Shown: positions 30,723 to 39,966 of the stretch, piece by piece
How positions within the stretch are numbered: the stretch's first letter is position 1
How the letters are laid out: each line of letters starts with the position of its first letter
NCBI RefSeq assembly: GCF_002237645.1
Contig: NZ_MJUZ01000011.1
Span: 124,001 to 188,000, forward strand
Reading direction: 5' to 3'
Length of the DNA stretch: 64,000 nt
Source: Desulfovibrio sp. MES5
GTDB taxonomy: Bacteria > Desulfobacterota > Desulfovibrionia > Desulfovibrionales > Desulfovibrionaceae
Made by a program: the position numbers and the translations under genes
The notes under the pieces: generated by a model
Told to the model about the DNA's origin: nothing
The model's input: only the letters and a program-made list of their open reading frames with translations
The model's database searches: none

Positions 30723-32915
30723 TTACTTGCCAAACAGGATTTCCTGGTAATTGGGCAGCGCCCACAGGTCGTCCGCCACGCGGGTTTCCAGCATGTCCGC
30801 ATGCTTCCGCACCCTGGCCATGTGCGGCAGCACCTCGCTGCAATAGCGGCGGGCGGCATCAAAGCCCACGCCCAGGCCGTCAGCCTCGCCCAGTACGCTC
30901 TCAAGCGCTGCTATGGCTGACTGCATCTGGCGGAGCTGCTCGGTCACTTCTTCAAGGGTGATGGTTTTGGCTTCCAGCCCCAGAGACCGCATACTGGCGG
31001 CAGTGCTCGCCAGCTCGCCCTGATAGCGCATGGCTGCGGGGAATATGATTGTGCGGGCCATGCGGATAACAAGGTTGGCCTCGGTGCGCACGGTCTTGCA
31101 GTACTGCTCCACATAGATGTCCTGACGCGCCCGCAGTTCCGCCTTGTTGAGCACGCCCGCCTTTTCATAGACTTCCACCACTTCGGGGCTGACAAGCACT
31201 GGCAGCGCTTCGGGGGTGGTGCGCAGGTTGGGCAGACCACGCCGTACCGCTTCTTTGTGCCAGATTTCGGAGTACCCGTCGCCGTTGAAAATGACGGCGC
31301 TGTGCTCTTCAATGACATGGCTGATAAAGGATTCCAGAGCTTCATTGAAGCTTCGGCCCTCACCCATTTCCTTTTCAAGCCAGTCGGCGGCAAAGCCCAG
31401 TGAATCCGCCATGATGACGTTGAGCGCCGTAATGGAGCCCGCCGCAGACTGGCTGGATCCAAGAGCGCGGAACTCAAAGCGGTTGCCGGTAAAGGCCACG
31501 GGGCTCGTGCGGTTGCGGTCGCCGGGGTCGGCGGGCAGCGGCGGCAAAGTGTCCACGCCGATGTTGAGCGCGCCGCGTTTTTTGCCGTTGGCGGCATCGT
31601 CAATGCGTCCGGCGCGAAAAGCCTCGAACACTTCGGTGAGCATGTCGCCGAGGAAGATGGACATGATGGCCGGGGGGGCCTCATTGGCGCCCAGGCGGTG
31701 GTCATTGCTGGCGCTGGCCACAGTGGCGCGCAGCAGGCCGCCGAACTTGTGCACGCTGCGGATCATGGCCGCGCAGAACACCAGAAACTTGGCGTTGGCG
31801 TGCGGCGTTTCACCGGGATCAAAGAGCGAGCCGAGGTCCGCGTTGCCGATGGAATAGTTGACATGCTTGCCCGAGCCGTTGACCCCGGCAAAGGGCTTTT
31901 CGTGCAGCAGGCACTTGAGCCCGTAGCGCTTGGCAACGTTACGCAGGGTGGACATGATGATGTGGTTGTGGTCAACGGCCAGATTGCTGACCTCGTACAG
32001 GGGCGCGATTTCATACTGGCTGGGGGCCACTTCATTGTGGCGGCAGCGCACGGGCACGCCCAGCTTGTAAAGCTCGCGCTCCACTTCCATCATATAGGAA
32101 AGCACGCGCTGGGGAATGACGCCGAAGTACTGGTCGCTGAATTCCTGCCCCTTGGCCGGACGCGCGCCAAAGAGGGTGCGACCGGCTATCTGTATGTCGG
32201 GCCGGGCAAAATTGAAATTGTGGTCAATGGCGAAGTATTCCTGCTCAAGCCCGGCATACGCCACCACCGGCAGTTCCGTTTCCTGTCCGAAAAGGCGCAG
32301 CACGCGCTTGGCTTCGCGATTGAGCGCCTGACTGGAACGCAGAAGCGGCGTTTTTTTGTCCAGAGCCACGCCCGTCCACGAAAGGAACATGGTGGGGATG
32401 CACAAAAAGGTGCCGTTGGGGTTTTCCATAATATAGGCGGGGCTGGTCACATCCCACGCCGTGTAGCCGCGCGCTTCAAACGTCGAGCGCAGGCCGCCGG
32501 ACGGAAAGGAAGAAGCGTCGGGTTCGCCGCGAATGAGCATGGAGCCGGAAAATTCGGCAATCACGCCGCCAGAGCCGTCGGGCATGAGAAAGCTGTCGTG
32601 CTTTTCGGCGGTCTGCCCGGTAAGCGGGTAGAAAATATGGGTAAAGTGAGTGGCCCCTTTTTCAATGGCCCAATCCTTCATGACCGCAGCCACGGTGTCG
32701 GCGATGGAGGGGTCCATGCGCTGGCCGAACTCAATGGTCTTGCGAAGGGAGCGGTACACGCTTTTGGGCAGGCGCTCGCGCATGACGCGGTCATTGAAAA
32801 CGTTGCAGCCAAAAATGTCTGTGGGCCTGGTGTCGGCGAAATTGAGAGGGGCCGCTTCAGGCTTGTAGGTGGTGATGGCCTGAATGGCATTGTGTCTGGC
32901 TATTTTGCTGCTCAT
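30723..32915 (-). CDS. glnN: Glutamine synthetase type III
   Basis: ATP-dependent glutamate plus ammonia to glutamine, the GSIII class (about 700-730 residues, dodecamer). 730 residues from ATG 32915 with GAGG upstream. Class features: [20 protein letters not shown] near the N-terminus, the metal-binding [45 protein letters not shown] and the nucleotide-binding [20 protein letters not shown], then [16 protein letters not shown]. No adenylylation site of the GSI type is present. It stands alone just upstream of the trp promoter. Whether it is the only glutamine synthetase in the genome cannot be seen here. Confidence 0.95.
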   Translation of the reverse strand: MSSKIARHNAIQAITTYKPEAAPLNFADTRPTDIFGCNVFNDRVMRERLPKSVYRSLRKTIEFGQRMDPSIADTVAAVMKDWAIEKGATHFTHIFYPLTGQTAEKHDSFLMPDGSGGVIAEFSGSMLIRGEPDASSFPSGGLRSTFEARGYTAWDVTSPAYIMENPNGTFLCIPTMFLSWTGVALDKKTPLLRSSQALNREAKRVLRLFGQETELPVVAYAGLEQEYFAIDHNFNFARPDIQIAGRTLFGARPAKGQEFSDQYFGVIPQRVLSYMMEVERELYKLGVPVRCRHNEVAPSQYEIAPLYEVSNLAVDHNHIIMSTLRNVAKRYGLKCLLHEKPFAGVNGSGKHVNYSIGNADLGSLFDPGETPHANAKFLVFCAAMIRSVHKFGGLLRATVASASNDHRLGANEAPPAIMSIFLGDMLTEVFEAFRAGRIDDAANGKKRGALNIGVDTLPPLPADPGDRNRTSPVAFTGNRFEFRALGSSQSAAGSITALNVIMADSLGFAADWLEKEMGEGRSFNEALESFISHVIEEHSAVIFNGDGYSEIWHKEAVRRGLPNLRTTPEALPVLVSPEVVEVYEKAGVLNKAELRARQDIYVEQYCKTVRTEANLVIRMARTIIFPAAMRYQGELASTAASMRSLGLEAKTITLEEVTEQLRQMQSAIAALESVLGEADGLGVGFDAARRYCSEVLPHMARVRKHADMLETRVADDLWALPNYQEILFGK

Positions 32916-33027
32916 ATACAACCTCGCGTCGAAAAGGGGCTGACGCACCAAAAAAATATCGTTCTGAAACTTTTTCGCCTACGGGCCGGGCCGCAAAACG
33001 CCAAACAACCACATGGCGCAAAGCCTT

Positions 33028-33062
33028 GAAAAAAAGGCCGGCAGACTGTCGCCCGCCGGCCT
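33028..33062 (-). terminator. Terminator after slyD
   Basis: Perfect 8-bp stem AGGCCGGC / GCCGGCCT followed on the minus strand by TTTTTTT, 11 bases after the slyD stop. Confidence 0.85.
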
Positions 33063-33072
33063 GATGCTTGCT

Positions 33073-33495
33073 CTAGTTGACGCCGACGATCTCGATTTCA
33101 AACGTGAGGGACTTGCCCGCCAACGGATGGTTGGCGTCAAGGGTCACTTCATCGGCGGTCACTTCAGTAATGGTCACATCCATCTGGCCCTGTTCATTGG
33201 ACAGCTGCAGGGGCACGCCCACATTGAGGGGGATGTGATCCGGCACCTGGGCGCGGGCCACGGTGAACACCAGTTCCGGGTCGGCTTCGCCATAGGCTTC
33301 GGCCGGGGCGATGGTCACAGTGACGGTATCGCCGGCTTCGCGCCCTTCCACGGCAGACTCAAAGCCGGGAATGAGCATGCCTTTGCCCATGACGAATTCC
33401 AGGGGGTCGCGCTCGCGCGAAGAGTCGAATACTGTGCCGTCTTCCAGGGTTCCCGTATAGTGCGCACGCACCGTGTCGCCTTTCTTGATAGGCAT
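33073..33495 (-). CDS. slyD: FKBP-type peptidyl-prolyl cis-trans isomerase, SlyD-like
   Basis: 140 residues from ATG 33495 with GGAG upstream. The FKBP domain (HYTGTLEDGTVFDSSRERDP, EFVMGKGMLIPGFESAVEG) encloses an insert-in-flap domain (AYGEADPELVFTVARAQVPD ... VTADEVTLDANHPLAGK), the arrangement of SlyD/FkpA-type folding helpers. It lacks the His/Cys-rich metal-binding tail of E. coli SlyD and ends at EIEIVGVN. It probably acts as a cytosolic chaperone-isomerase; the lack of a tail argues against the nickel-storage role. Own terminator downstream; divergent from lysA. Confidence 0.93.
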   Translation of the reverse strand: MPIKKGDTVRAHYTGTLEDGTVFDSSRERDPLEFVMGKGMLIPGFESAVEGREAGDTVTVTIAPAEAYGEADPELVFTVARAQVPDHIPLNVGVPLQLSNEQGQMDVTITEVTADEVTLDANHPLAGKSLTFEIEIVGVN

Positions 33496-33676
33496 AACTA
33501 CTCCAAATGGTGGTCTGTGGGCGATTTGGCGGGTGCCCTGCCGCATGGTTGCATATGCGCGGTCCTGCGGCACAAGCGCATGAAAAGCGCCCGTTGTCAA
33601 AAAAAGAACCAAAACACGGCGCGCTTTTTATGTCAATGTGCCAGTGCGTACGCGCGCTCCTGCCCGCAGGCGAGGC

Positions 33677-33705
33677 TTGACAGTGCAGACCATGACCGGG
33701 ATAAT
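33677..33705 (+). promoter_or_regulatory. Sigma-70 promoter of lysA
   Basis: Perfect TTGACA at 33677-33682, 17-base spacer, GATAAT (5 of 6) at 33700-33705. It is followed ~75 bases later by AGAGG and the lysA ATG. Confidence 0.8.
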
Positions 33706-33785
33706 TAAAAATTACCCCCCAGAGGTGAACTACTGCCCGGGCGCGGGCAGCAACAGAAATTTTTTGAGGCATCCCAGAGGTATCT

Positions 33786-35063
33786 ATGTCCGACATCCGC
33801 TCCATCTACACTGATAATCAGCACTTTTACGGCCGCCACACTCCGCGCGAACTGGCAGAAACCTTCGGCACTCCGCTCTATGTGTATAATGAGGACGTGC
33901 TGCGCCAGCGGTGCCGCGACCTCATGGGCCTTTCAAGCCATCCGGGCTTTGGCGTCAACTACTCCATCAAGGCCAACGCCAACCCCGTGCTTTTGCGCAT
34001 GGTGCGTGAAGAGGGCCTGGTGGTGGATGCCATGAGCCCCGGCGAACTGTATATGGATCAGCTTGCTGGCTTCAACCCCGAACAGATCCTGTATATTTCC
34101 AACAACAATTCGCGTCAGGAGCTGCAAACAGCCCTTGCGCACGGCCTGCTTGTCAGCGTGGACTCGCTCTCCCAACTGGACGACCTCGGCGCCATCAACA
34201 AGGGCGGCAAGGTTATGGTGCGCTTTAATCCCGGCATCGGCGCAGGCCACCATGCCAAGGTCGTGACCGCTGGCAAGGAAACCAAGTTTGGCGTCAACCC
34301 CGGCCAGATGGACGAAGTCTTCGCCCTGCTGAAAAAGCACGACATGACTCTGGCGGGCGTCAACCAGCACATAGGCTCCCTCTTTATGGAGGCCGAAGGC
34401 TACCTCAACGCCGCAGAAGTGCTGCTGCATCTGGCCGAACAACTGCCCGAAGGCGCGCTGAACACGCTTGAAGTCATCGACTTCGGCGGCGGTTTCGGCA
34501 TCCCCTACCACAAGTACGAGGGGCAAGCCCGCCTGGATATGGCGGAACTCGGCAGCCGCCTGCACGCCCTCATCAGCACATGGGCCGAAAAAACCGGCTA
34601 CACCGGGCGCTTTCTTGTTGAGCCGGGCCGCTATGTCGTCGCAGAATGCAGCGTGCTGCTTGGCAGCGTGCACGCCGTAAAAAACAATGGCGAAAAGCGT
34701 TACGTGGGCACGGACCTGGGCTTCAACGTTCTGGTGCGCCCCGCCATGTACGATTCCTTCCACGACGTTGAAATCTATGGTAAAGACAGAGGAACGCCCC
34801 GCAAAAATATGGTGCAGACCGTGGTGGGCAATATTTGTGAAAGCGGCGACATCCTTGCCAAGGATCGCGAACTTCCGGAAATATGCGAGGGAGATGTGCT
34901 TGGCATACTTGACGCGGGCGCATATGGTTTTACTATGAGTTCCAATTACAACCAGCGCCAGCGCCCGGCCGAAGTGCTCATCCAGAGCGACGGCACGGCA
35001 AGGCTCATCAGGCGGCGCGAATCTCTTGAAGACCTGGCCCGTTGCCTTGAGGGCCTAGAATAG
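33786..35063 (+). CDS. lysA: Diaminopimelate decarboxylase
   Basis: PLP enzyme making lysine from meso-diaminopimelate, the last step of the DAP pathway. 425 residues. PLP Lys62 in NYSIKANANPVLL; EVIDFGGGFGIPY binds the PLP phosphate; the catalytic Cys region is VVGNICESGDILAKDRELP; the C-terminal barrel ends DAGAYGFTMSSNYNQRQRPAE. Start ATG 33786 has AGAGG upstream. It is the first gene of a plus-strand group followed by a MATE transporter (49 bases later) and a DUF2156 protein, expressed from the promoter at 33677-33705. Confidence 0.96.
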   Translation: MSDIRSIYTDNQHFYGRHTPRELAETFGTPLYVYNEDVLRQRCRDLMGLSSHPGFGVNYSIKANANPVLLRMVREEGLVVDAMSPGELYMDQLAGFNPEQILYISNNNSRQELQTALAHGLLVSVDSLSQLDDLGAINKGGKVMVRFNPGIGAGHHAKVVTAGKETKFGVNPGQMDEVFALLKKHDMTLAGVNQHIGSLFMEAEGYLNAAEVLLHLAEQLPEGALNTLEVIDFGGGFGIPYHKYEGQARLDMAELGSRLHALISTWAEKTGYTGRFLVEPGRYVVAECSVLLGSVHAVKNNGEKRYVGTDLGFNVLVRPAMYDSFHDVEIYGKDRGTPRKNMVQTVVGNICESGDILAKDRELPEICEGDVLGILDAGAYGFTMSSNYNQRQRPAEVLIQSDGTARLIRRRESLEDLARCLEGLE

Positions 35064-35112
35064 TCACATATAACTTCGTAACGGACTGCCGTAACGGAAC
35101 TGCGATTCTGCC

Positions 35113-36525
35113 GTGATTGAACAACGCGGTCTGTCCGCTCTTCAGAGTCGGCCCACACCCGATCTGAGCACCTCGCCCCGCGCCGTATGGCGCCTCACAT
35201 GGCCCCAAATGCTCATGATGTACCTTGTGTTCTTCATGGGCCTTGTGGCCGTGTGGGTGGCGGGGCAGATCAGCGCCGAGGTTCAGGCCGCCCTTGGCAT
35301 GGTCAACCAGTGCGGCATTCTGCTCATGGTGGTTGCCATGGCCATCTCCAGCGGGGCGACTGCCGCCGTCAGCCAGTCGCTTGGCGCGCTCAAGGTGGCG
35401 CGCGCGCAACGGTACGTAGGCACGACCGTTTTGGGCTGTTTTGCCCTGGGCTTTGTGGTTGCGCTGTTTGGCTGGTATTTTGGCGATGCCATCCTGGGCA
35501 TGCTCATGGTTCCCGACAGCATCAAGCCCCTCACAAAAGAGCTCTGGCAGGTAGGCATGCTGGCGCTGCCCGCCCAGTATGTGTACGCGGCCACGGGCGT
35601 CATGTTTCGCGCAACGCGCCAGGTCATCCCGCCCCTGTGGGTGGCGGCCATTGTCTGCGTTGTCAACCTGCTGGCCTGCCTTGGCTTTGGCCTGGGCTGG
35701 TTTGGCCTGCCCAACTGGGGTTATATGGGCCTCGCGTGGGCCACTGTGGGCTCGCAATGCCTCGGCGCCATATGCAACTGCGCCCTGCTCATGAATTCCG
35801 GCTATCTGCAACGCCGCACCCTGCCCACGCTACGCTGGCTCAAGGCAGGGCTGCCCTATCTCTTCAAGGTGGCGCTGCCCGCCGGGGCCGCGCAGATTGT
35901 CTGGCAATCCGGGTACCTGACCCTTTTCGTACTGGTGGCCTCCCTGCCTTTTGACAGCGTCAACGCCCTGGCCGGGCTCACTGCCGGTCTGCGCGTGGAA
36001 GCCCTGTTATTTCTGCCCGGCATGGCGTTCAACATGAGCGTGGCCGTTCTTGTGGGCAACAGCCTTGGCGCTGGCAAGCCAAAAGAAGCAAAAAAGGTCG
36101 CCCTTACAATGGTGGCTTTTTCAGCTCTGGCCATGAGCCTTGTTGCCGCCCTGCTCTGGCCTTTCAGGCAGGATATCGCCCTGCTGCTTTCGCAGGAGCC
36201 GGGCACCCAGGCCCAGATTGTCAACTACCTGACCTACAACCTGCTCTCCACCCCATTTTCCATCGCCAGCACCGTTATGGGCGGCGTCATGACAGGGGCT
36301 GGAGCAACCAAGTACAACCTGATGATTTTTGGCGGCACCTTCTGGCTGGTACGCCTTCCCCTCGGCTGGCTTCTTGGCCATATCCTCTGGGGCACGGCCT
36401 CTGGCGTCTTTGTGGCCATGCTTGTCTCCCAGTGCCTGCAAACCAGCATCATGCTCTACGTGGTGCTTCGCCGCGACTGGATGCGCTTTGTCATGAGCCG
36501 CAGCCGCCAGCCCAACCATGCCTAG
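35113..36525 (+). CDS. MATE-family efflux transporter
   Basis: 470 residues with about twelve hydrophobic helices; MATE families use H+ or Na+ gradients to export cationic drugs or metabolites. The N-terminal half has TWPQMLMMYLVFFMGLVAVW and the family-typical AMAISSGATAAVSQSLGAL; the C-terminal half has GLTAGLRVEALLFLPGMAF, NMSVAVLVGNSLGAGKP and FSIASTVMGGVMTGAGAT. The start is GTG 35113 by length; the ribosome site there is weak, so a later start is possible. It sits between lysA and a DUF2156 gene. The substrate is unknown. Confidence 0.9.
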   Translation: MIEQRGLSALQSRPTPDLSTSPRAVWRLTWPQMLMMYLVFFMGLVAVWVAGQISAEVQAALGMVNQCGILLMVVAMAISSGATAAVSQSLGALKVARAQRYVGTTVLGCFALGFVVALFGWYFGDAILGMLMVPDSIKPLTKELWQVGMLALPAQYVYAATGVMFRATRQVIPPLWVAAIVCVVNLLACLGFGLGWFGLPNWGYMGLAWATVGSQCLGAICNCALLMNSGYLQRRTLPTLRWLKAGLPYLFKVALPAGAAQIVWQSGYLTLFVLVASLPFDSVNALAGLTAGLRVEALLFLPGMAFNMSVAVLVGNSLGAGKPKEAKKVALTMVAFSALAMSLVAALLWPFRQDIALLLSQEPGTQAQIVNYLTYNLLSTPFSIASTVMGGVMTGAGATKYNLMIFGGTFWLVRLPLGWLLGHILWGTASGVFVAMLVSQCLQTSIMLYVVLRRDWMRFVMSRSRQPNHA

Positions 36526-36578
36526 ACGCCCGAAAGGGTTCCCCGGCAGCTGATACTGCCCCCTTCAAGGAGAATATC

Positions 36579-37472
36579 GTGAGTAAAAACTTTCTTCCCG
36601 TAAGCCTGGACAGCAGCCAGGCATACTATGATCTTTGGCAGCGCACCCCCCAGCGCTCGCTGGATTATACTCTTGCCAACCTCTGGGGCTGGCAGGATTA
36701 TTACGGTCTTGAATGGTGCTTTGACGATAATTTGTGCTGGATACGCCAGACCCGCCCGTACCAGGTCTGCTGGGCCCCTGTGGGCGACTGGAACGCCGTG
36801 GACTGGAAAAGCCTTCTGCCCTGCTCCTTCAGCGAAACCGCCCATAATATAGTGCGCGTGCCGGAAAAGCTTCTGCACACATGGCAGGAACACCTGCCCG
36901 GCCTCGTGGACCCAGAAGAAGACAGGGGGCAGTGGGAGTATCTCTACAAGCAGGAAGAGCTGGCGGAACTGCCGGGCAACCGCTATCACAAAAAGCGCAA
37001 TCACTATAACAGCTATATCAAAACCTACGGCGAGCCGGACTACCGCAGCCTTGACGACGCCATGGTGGAAGACGTGCTGGCCGTGCAGGACGACTGGTGC
37101 CAGTGGCATGAATGCGAGGGTTCCCCGTCCCTGATGGCCGAAAATGAGGCCATTAACCGCGTGCTGAGCCATTGGAACTGCTTTCGCGGGCTTGTGGGCG
37201 GCTCCCTCTATGTAGATGGAAAAATGGTGGCCTTCAGCGTTGGCGAAAACCTGGACGGCGAGAACCTCGGCGTTCACTATGAAAAAGGTCTCAGCGGGTT
37301 CAAGGGCGTGTACCAGACCATTAACTGCATATTCTCCCGCCGTGCCGGAGCCGGATTCACCTATATAAACCGCGCGCAGGACCTGGATGAAGAAGGCTTG
37401 CGTCAGGCCAAAATGACCTATCTGCCCGCCGATTTTCTGCGCAAGTACAAGGTTCGCATCCGCAAAGCCTGA
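36579..37472 (+). CDS. DUF2156 (GNAT-like, phosphatidylglycerol lysyltransferase C-domain type) protein
   Basis: 297 residues from GTG 36579, chosen because AAGGAG lies six bases upstream. It follows the DUF2156 pattern: RTPQRSLDYTLANLWGWQDY, ELPGNRYHKKRNHYNSYIK, SLYVDGKMVAFSVGENLDG, YEKGLSGFKGVYQTINCIF, then YINRAQDLDEEGLRQAKMTY. That fold is the cytosolic aminoacyl-transferase half of MprF-like lysyl-phosphatidylglycerol synthases, but here there is no membrane domain. It is the third gene after lysA and the MATE transporter, which fits a lysine- or aminoacyl-tRNA-linked transfer (inference). Confidence 0.8.
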   Translation: MSKNFLPVSLDSSQAYYDLWQRTPQRSLDYTLANLWGWQDYYGLEWCFDDNLCWIRQTRPYQVCWAPVGDWNAVDWKSLLPCSFSETAHNIVRVPEKLLHTWQEHLPGLVDPEEDRGQWEYLYKQEELAELPGNRYHKKRNHYNSYIKTYGEPDYRSLDDAMVEDVLAVQDDWCQWHECEGSPSLMAENEAINRVLSHWNCFRGLVGGSLYVDGKMVAFSVGENLDGENLGVHYEKGLSGFKGVYQTINCIFSRRAGAGFTYINRAQDLDEEGLRQAKMTYLPADFLRKYKVRIRKA

Positions 37473-37538
37473 TGCCTGGGCTTTTTACCAAAATCTGATG
37501 GAATGTCCCGATCTTTTGGGGACGCTGCCAAGGGATAC

Positions 37539-37576
37539 AATCCCCCATGGCCCGCGTGATGCGGGCATGGGGGATT
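37539..37576 (+). terminator. Hairpin after the lysA-MATE-DUF2156 operon
   Basis: AATCCCCCAT-G-GCCCGC / GCGGGC-ATGGGGGATT, a 16-bp stem with one bulge, followed by TTTCCATTTC on the plus strand, 66 bases beyond the DUF2156 stop. Confidence 0.75.
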
Positions 37577-37643
37577 TCCATTTCTGCCCGGCGGTACAAT
37601 GGCACTGTGAAATGCTTGGGGAAGTGCTTTGTGGGGATGCTGC

Positions 37644-37683
37644 GTGGGGGAGGGACCCTTTTACAAAAGGGTCCCTCCCCCAC
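37644..37683. repeat. Family B hairpin repeat, copy 3 (perfect)
   Basis: GTGGGGGAGGGACCCTTTT / AAAAGGGTCCCTCCCCCAC, a perfect 19-bp stem closing only two bases. It lies in a ~390-base gene-free stretch between convergent operons. Confidence 0.85.
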
Positions 37684-37803
37684 AGAGCCGAGCAGCGCTC
37701 CCAGTATCTTTACTCACGTCCGCCCTGCACAGTGTCGCAACGCGCCACTTGCCCTTCCCCACACGACAGTGCAATGGGCCACAGCCCAGGCCCTTACAAA
37801 CGA

Positions 37804-37835
37804 GGGGAGGGGCCTTTTAAAAAAGGCCCCTCCCC
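37804..37835. repeat. Family B hairpin repeat, copy 4 (short)
   Basis: GGGGAGGGGCCTTTT / AAAAGGCCCCTCCCC, a perfect 15-bp stem, 27 bases from the flxA stop. Confidence 0.8.
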
Positions 37836-37861
37836 ATAAATCATTTCAACGTCAATGCGCG

Positions 37862-38884
37862 CTACATTTCAGGCGGCAGTTCCTGCAGTTCCTTCCAGGT
37901 AAACACCGGGCCGTCCACGCAGACGTAGCGCCCGCCGATGTTGCAGCGGCCACAGATGCCGATGCCGCACTTCATGCGCTTTTCGAGGGTGGTGACGATG
38001 TTTTCGGGAGCGAACTTCAGTTTTTCCAGAGCCTGCACCGTGAACTTGATCATGATGGGCGGCCCGCAGAGCACGGCCACGCAGTTTTTGGGATCAGGGT
38101 TCAGTTCGGTAAGCACGTTGGGTATGAGGCCGACCTTGTGTTCCCATCCTTCAAAGGGCGCGTCGATGCACAGGGTGCAGTCCAGATCGTCGCGGCGCAG
38201 CCAGTCTTCAGTCTCATAGCTGAAGGCCATGTCGCGGGGGGTGCGCGCGCCGTAAAGCAGGCTCACCTTGCCGTAATCCTTCCTGTTTTCCAGAATGTGC
38301 ATCATGATGGTGCGGATGGGGGCCATGCCTATGCCGCCGCCCACAAAGAAGATGTCTTTGCCCTTCCAGTCATTGTAGGGGAAGAAGTTGCCCAGCGGCG
38401 CGCGTACGCCCACCTTGTCGCCCGGCGACAGGCGGTGGATGGCTGCGGTGACTTCCCCTGCCTGCATGACGGAGAACTGCAGATAGTTCTTCTGCGACGG
38501 CGGCGAGTTGATGACAAAGGTGGACTCGCCCGCGCCAAAGACGGAGAGCTGCCCCACCTGGCCGGGTTCGTAGGTGAAGTTTTTCATGGCGTCGGCATCG
38601 TCGAGCACCACGCGAAGGGTGCGGATGTTGCCTGTCTCCTGAATAGCTTCAGCCACGGTGGCGGGCATGGGCAGGTACGGGTTGCCCGAAGGCTGCGGGC
38701 GGGGCGTTATTTCACGCAGCATGCCGCCCTTGGCCTGAGCCTGGGGCTGCCCCTTGGGCGCAGCCGCCTGCGCGGCTGCGGGCTTTGCCGCTTCGGTTTG
38801 GACTTCAGCGGCCTTGGCCGCAGCTGCGGGAGCGGCCGCCTGGGAGTCGTTATTGGCTTTGGTAGTATTCTTCTTGGTTGCCAT
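37862..38884 (-). CDS. flxA: FAD/NAD(P)H-binding oxidoreductase FlxA
   Basis: NADH-oxidising subunit of the Flx/Hdr complex. 340 residues from ATG 38884 with AGGAG upstream. An Ala/Gln/Lys-rich, probably disordered N-terminus (~55 residues) precedes a ferredoxin-NADP reductase fold: FAD-binding LSVFGAGESTFVINSPP, NAD-binding FFVGGGIGMAPIRTIM and CGPPIMIKF. A C-terminal DHODB-type [2Fe-2S] Cys cluster follows (EKRMKCGIGICGRCNIGGRYVC). It is the last gene of the hdr-flx operon, eight bases after flxB. In this family it passes electrons from NADH to the FlxB/FlxC iron-sulfur subunits. Confidence 0.88.
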   Translation of the reverse strand: MATKKNTTKANNDSQAAAPAAAAKAAEVQTEAAKPAAAQAAAPKGQPQAQAKGGMLREITPRPQPSGNPYLPMPATVAEAIQETGNIRTLRVVLDDADAMKNFTYEPGQVGQLSVFGAGESTFVINSPPSQKNYLQFSVMQAGEVTAAIHRLSPGDKVGVRAPLGNFFPYNDWKGKDIFFVGGGIGMAPIRTIMMHILENRKDYGKVSLLYGARTPRDMAFSYETEDWLRRDDLDCTLCIDAPFEGWEHKVGLIPNVLTELNPDPKNCVAVLCGPPIMIKFTVQALEKLKFAPENIVTTLEKRMKCGIGICGRCNIGGRYVCVDGPVFTWKELQELPPEM

Positions 38885-38892
38885 GTCTGCTC

Positions 38893-39966
38893 CTACTCGG
38901 CTTTGGGCTGCTTGGCTTCCAGCGCTGCCAGTACGATGGCGCGGATGTCCAGACAGACGGGGCAATTGCTGATGCACCGGCCACAGCCGCTGCATGAGAA
39001 CGAACCCCAGTTTTCAGGATAGGTGGAGTACTTGTGCGAAACGCGGTTGCGCATGCGAAAGGCCTTTACGGTGCGGGGGTTATGCCCGCTGGCCTCACGC
39101 GTGAACAGCGACGACATGCAGTTGTCCCAGCTGCGCAGGCGGCGTCCGCCTTTTTCGCTCAGACCTTCACCTTCGTCAGTGATGTTGAAGCAGTAGCAGG
39201 TGGGGCAGAAGTAGGTGCACGCGCCGCAGGACAGGCAACGGTCGGTCTGGTTTTGCCAGAACTCCACATCCGTGAACAGGGCAGCCAGCTTTTCCGGGGC
39301 TTCCTTGAGATTGGGGGCGGGCACAAGGCTGGCCCAGGCCGCCTTGCGCACTTCCTCAACCTTGGAGAAGCGGTCAGCGCCATCCTCGAGCGAAGAGGCG
39401 GCCAGCAGTTCCTCACCCTTGGGAGTGATGGCCTGAAGCACATAGCCGCCCTCAATTTCGGTCATGAGGATGTCCGAACCTTCGGGAGAGGTGGGGCCGC
39501 CGCCAACCCAGTGGCAGAAGCAGGTATTGCAGCCGGAGTTGCAGGTCAGGCTGATGACGGTGAGCGCCTCGCGCCGGGCCTTGTAGTAGGGGTCGGCAAA
39601 GGGACCCTTGAGGTAGGGCCGGTCAAGGACGGCATAGCCGCGCGCGTCGCAGGGGCGGGTGGCGAAAACCACCGTGGCCTCGGCCTCGGGCTTGTCGTCA
39701 AGCTGTATGGAGACGCGGCTCGGATTTTCCGGGTCCTTGCTTTTCTTGTAGCGCACCAGGGTTTCGCTCTGGGGCAGTACGGCCTCCTTGGCGGGCACGG
39801 TGGCTTTTTCAAGGGTGAAGGGCATGCCTTCGCGCCAGGGTTCAAACACCACCGAACGCTTGGCCGCAGGCTTTTCTACGGGCACAAGCACGCGGTTGCC
39901 TTGTTGCGAGAGAAAGGCCAGAAAGGCGGGCAAACCGTCGGGGGTTACAAATCGGGTCATGCTCAT
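38893..39966 (-). CDS. flxB: Iron-sulfur subunit FlxB (AsrA/4Fe-4S dicluster type)
   Basis: 357 residues. The N-terminal half resembles the anaerobic sulfite reductase A family, with a Cys-rich loop (VISLTCNSGCNTCFCHWVGGG). The C-terminal half carries two [4Fe-4S] clusters, RCLSCGACTYFCPTCYC and CSGCGRCISNCPVC. It probably carries electrons between FlxA and the FlxCD/HdrA part. ATG 39966 overlaps the flxCD stop by four bases (ATGA), so the proteins are made together. The label FlxB is by order and domain type. Confidence 0.82.
   Translation of the reverse strand: MSMTRFVTPDGLPAFLAFLSQQGNRVLVPVEKPAAKRSVVFEPWREGMPFTLEKATVPAKEAVLPQSETLVRYKKSKDPENPSRVSIQLDDKPEAEATVVFATRPCDARGYAVLDRPYLKGPFADPYYKARREALTVISLTCNSGCNTCFCHWVGGGPTSPEGSDILMTEIEGGYVLQAITPKGEELLAASSLEDGADRFSKVEEVRKAAWASLVPAPNLKEAPEKLAALFTDVEFWQNQTDRCLSCGACTYFCPTCYCFNITDEGEGLSEKGGRRLRSWDNCMSSLFTREASGHNPRTVKAFRMRNRVSHKYSTYPENWGSFSCSGCGRCISNCPVCLDIRAIVLAALEAKQPKAE

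Noticed and set aside
31698..33029. 443-codon plus-strand open frame
   Set aside because: Antisense to glnN.
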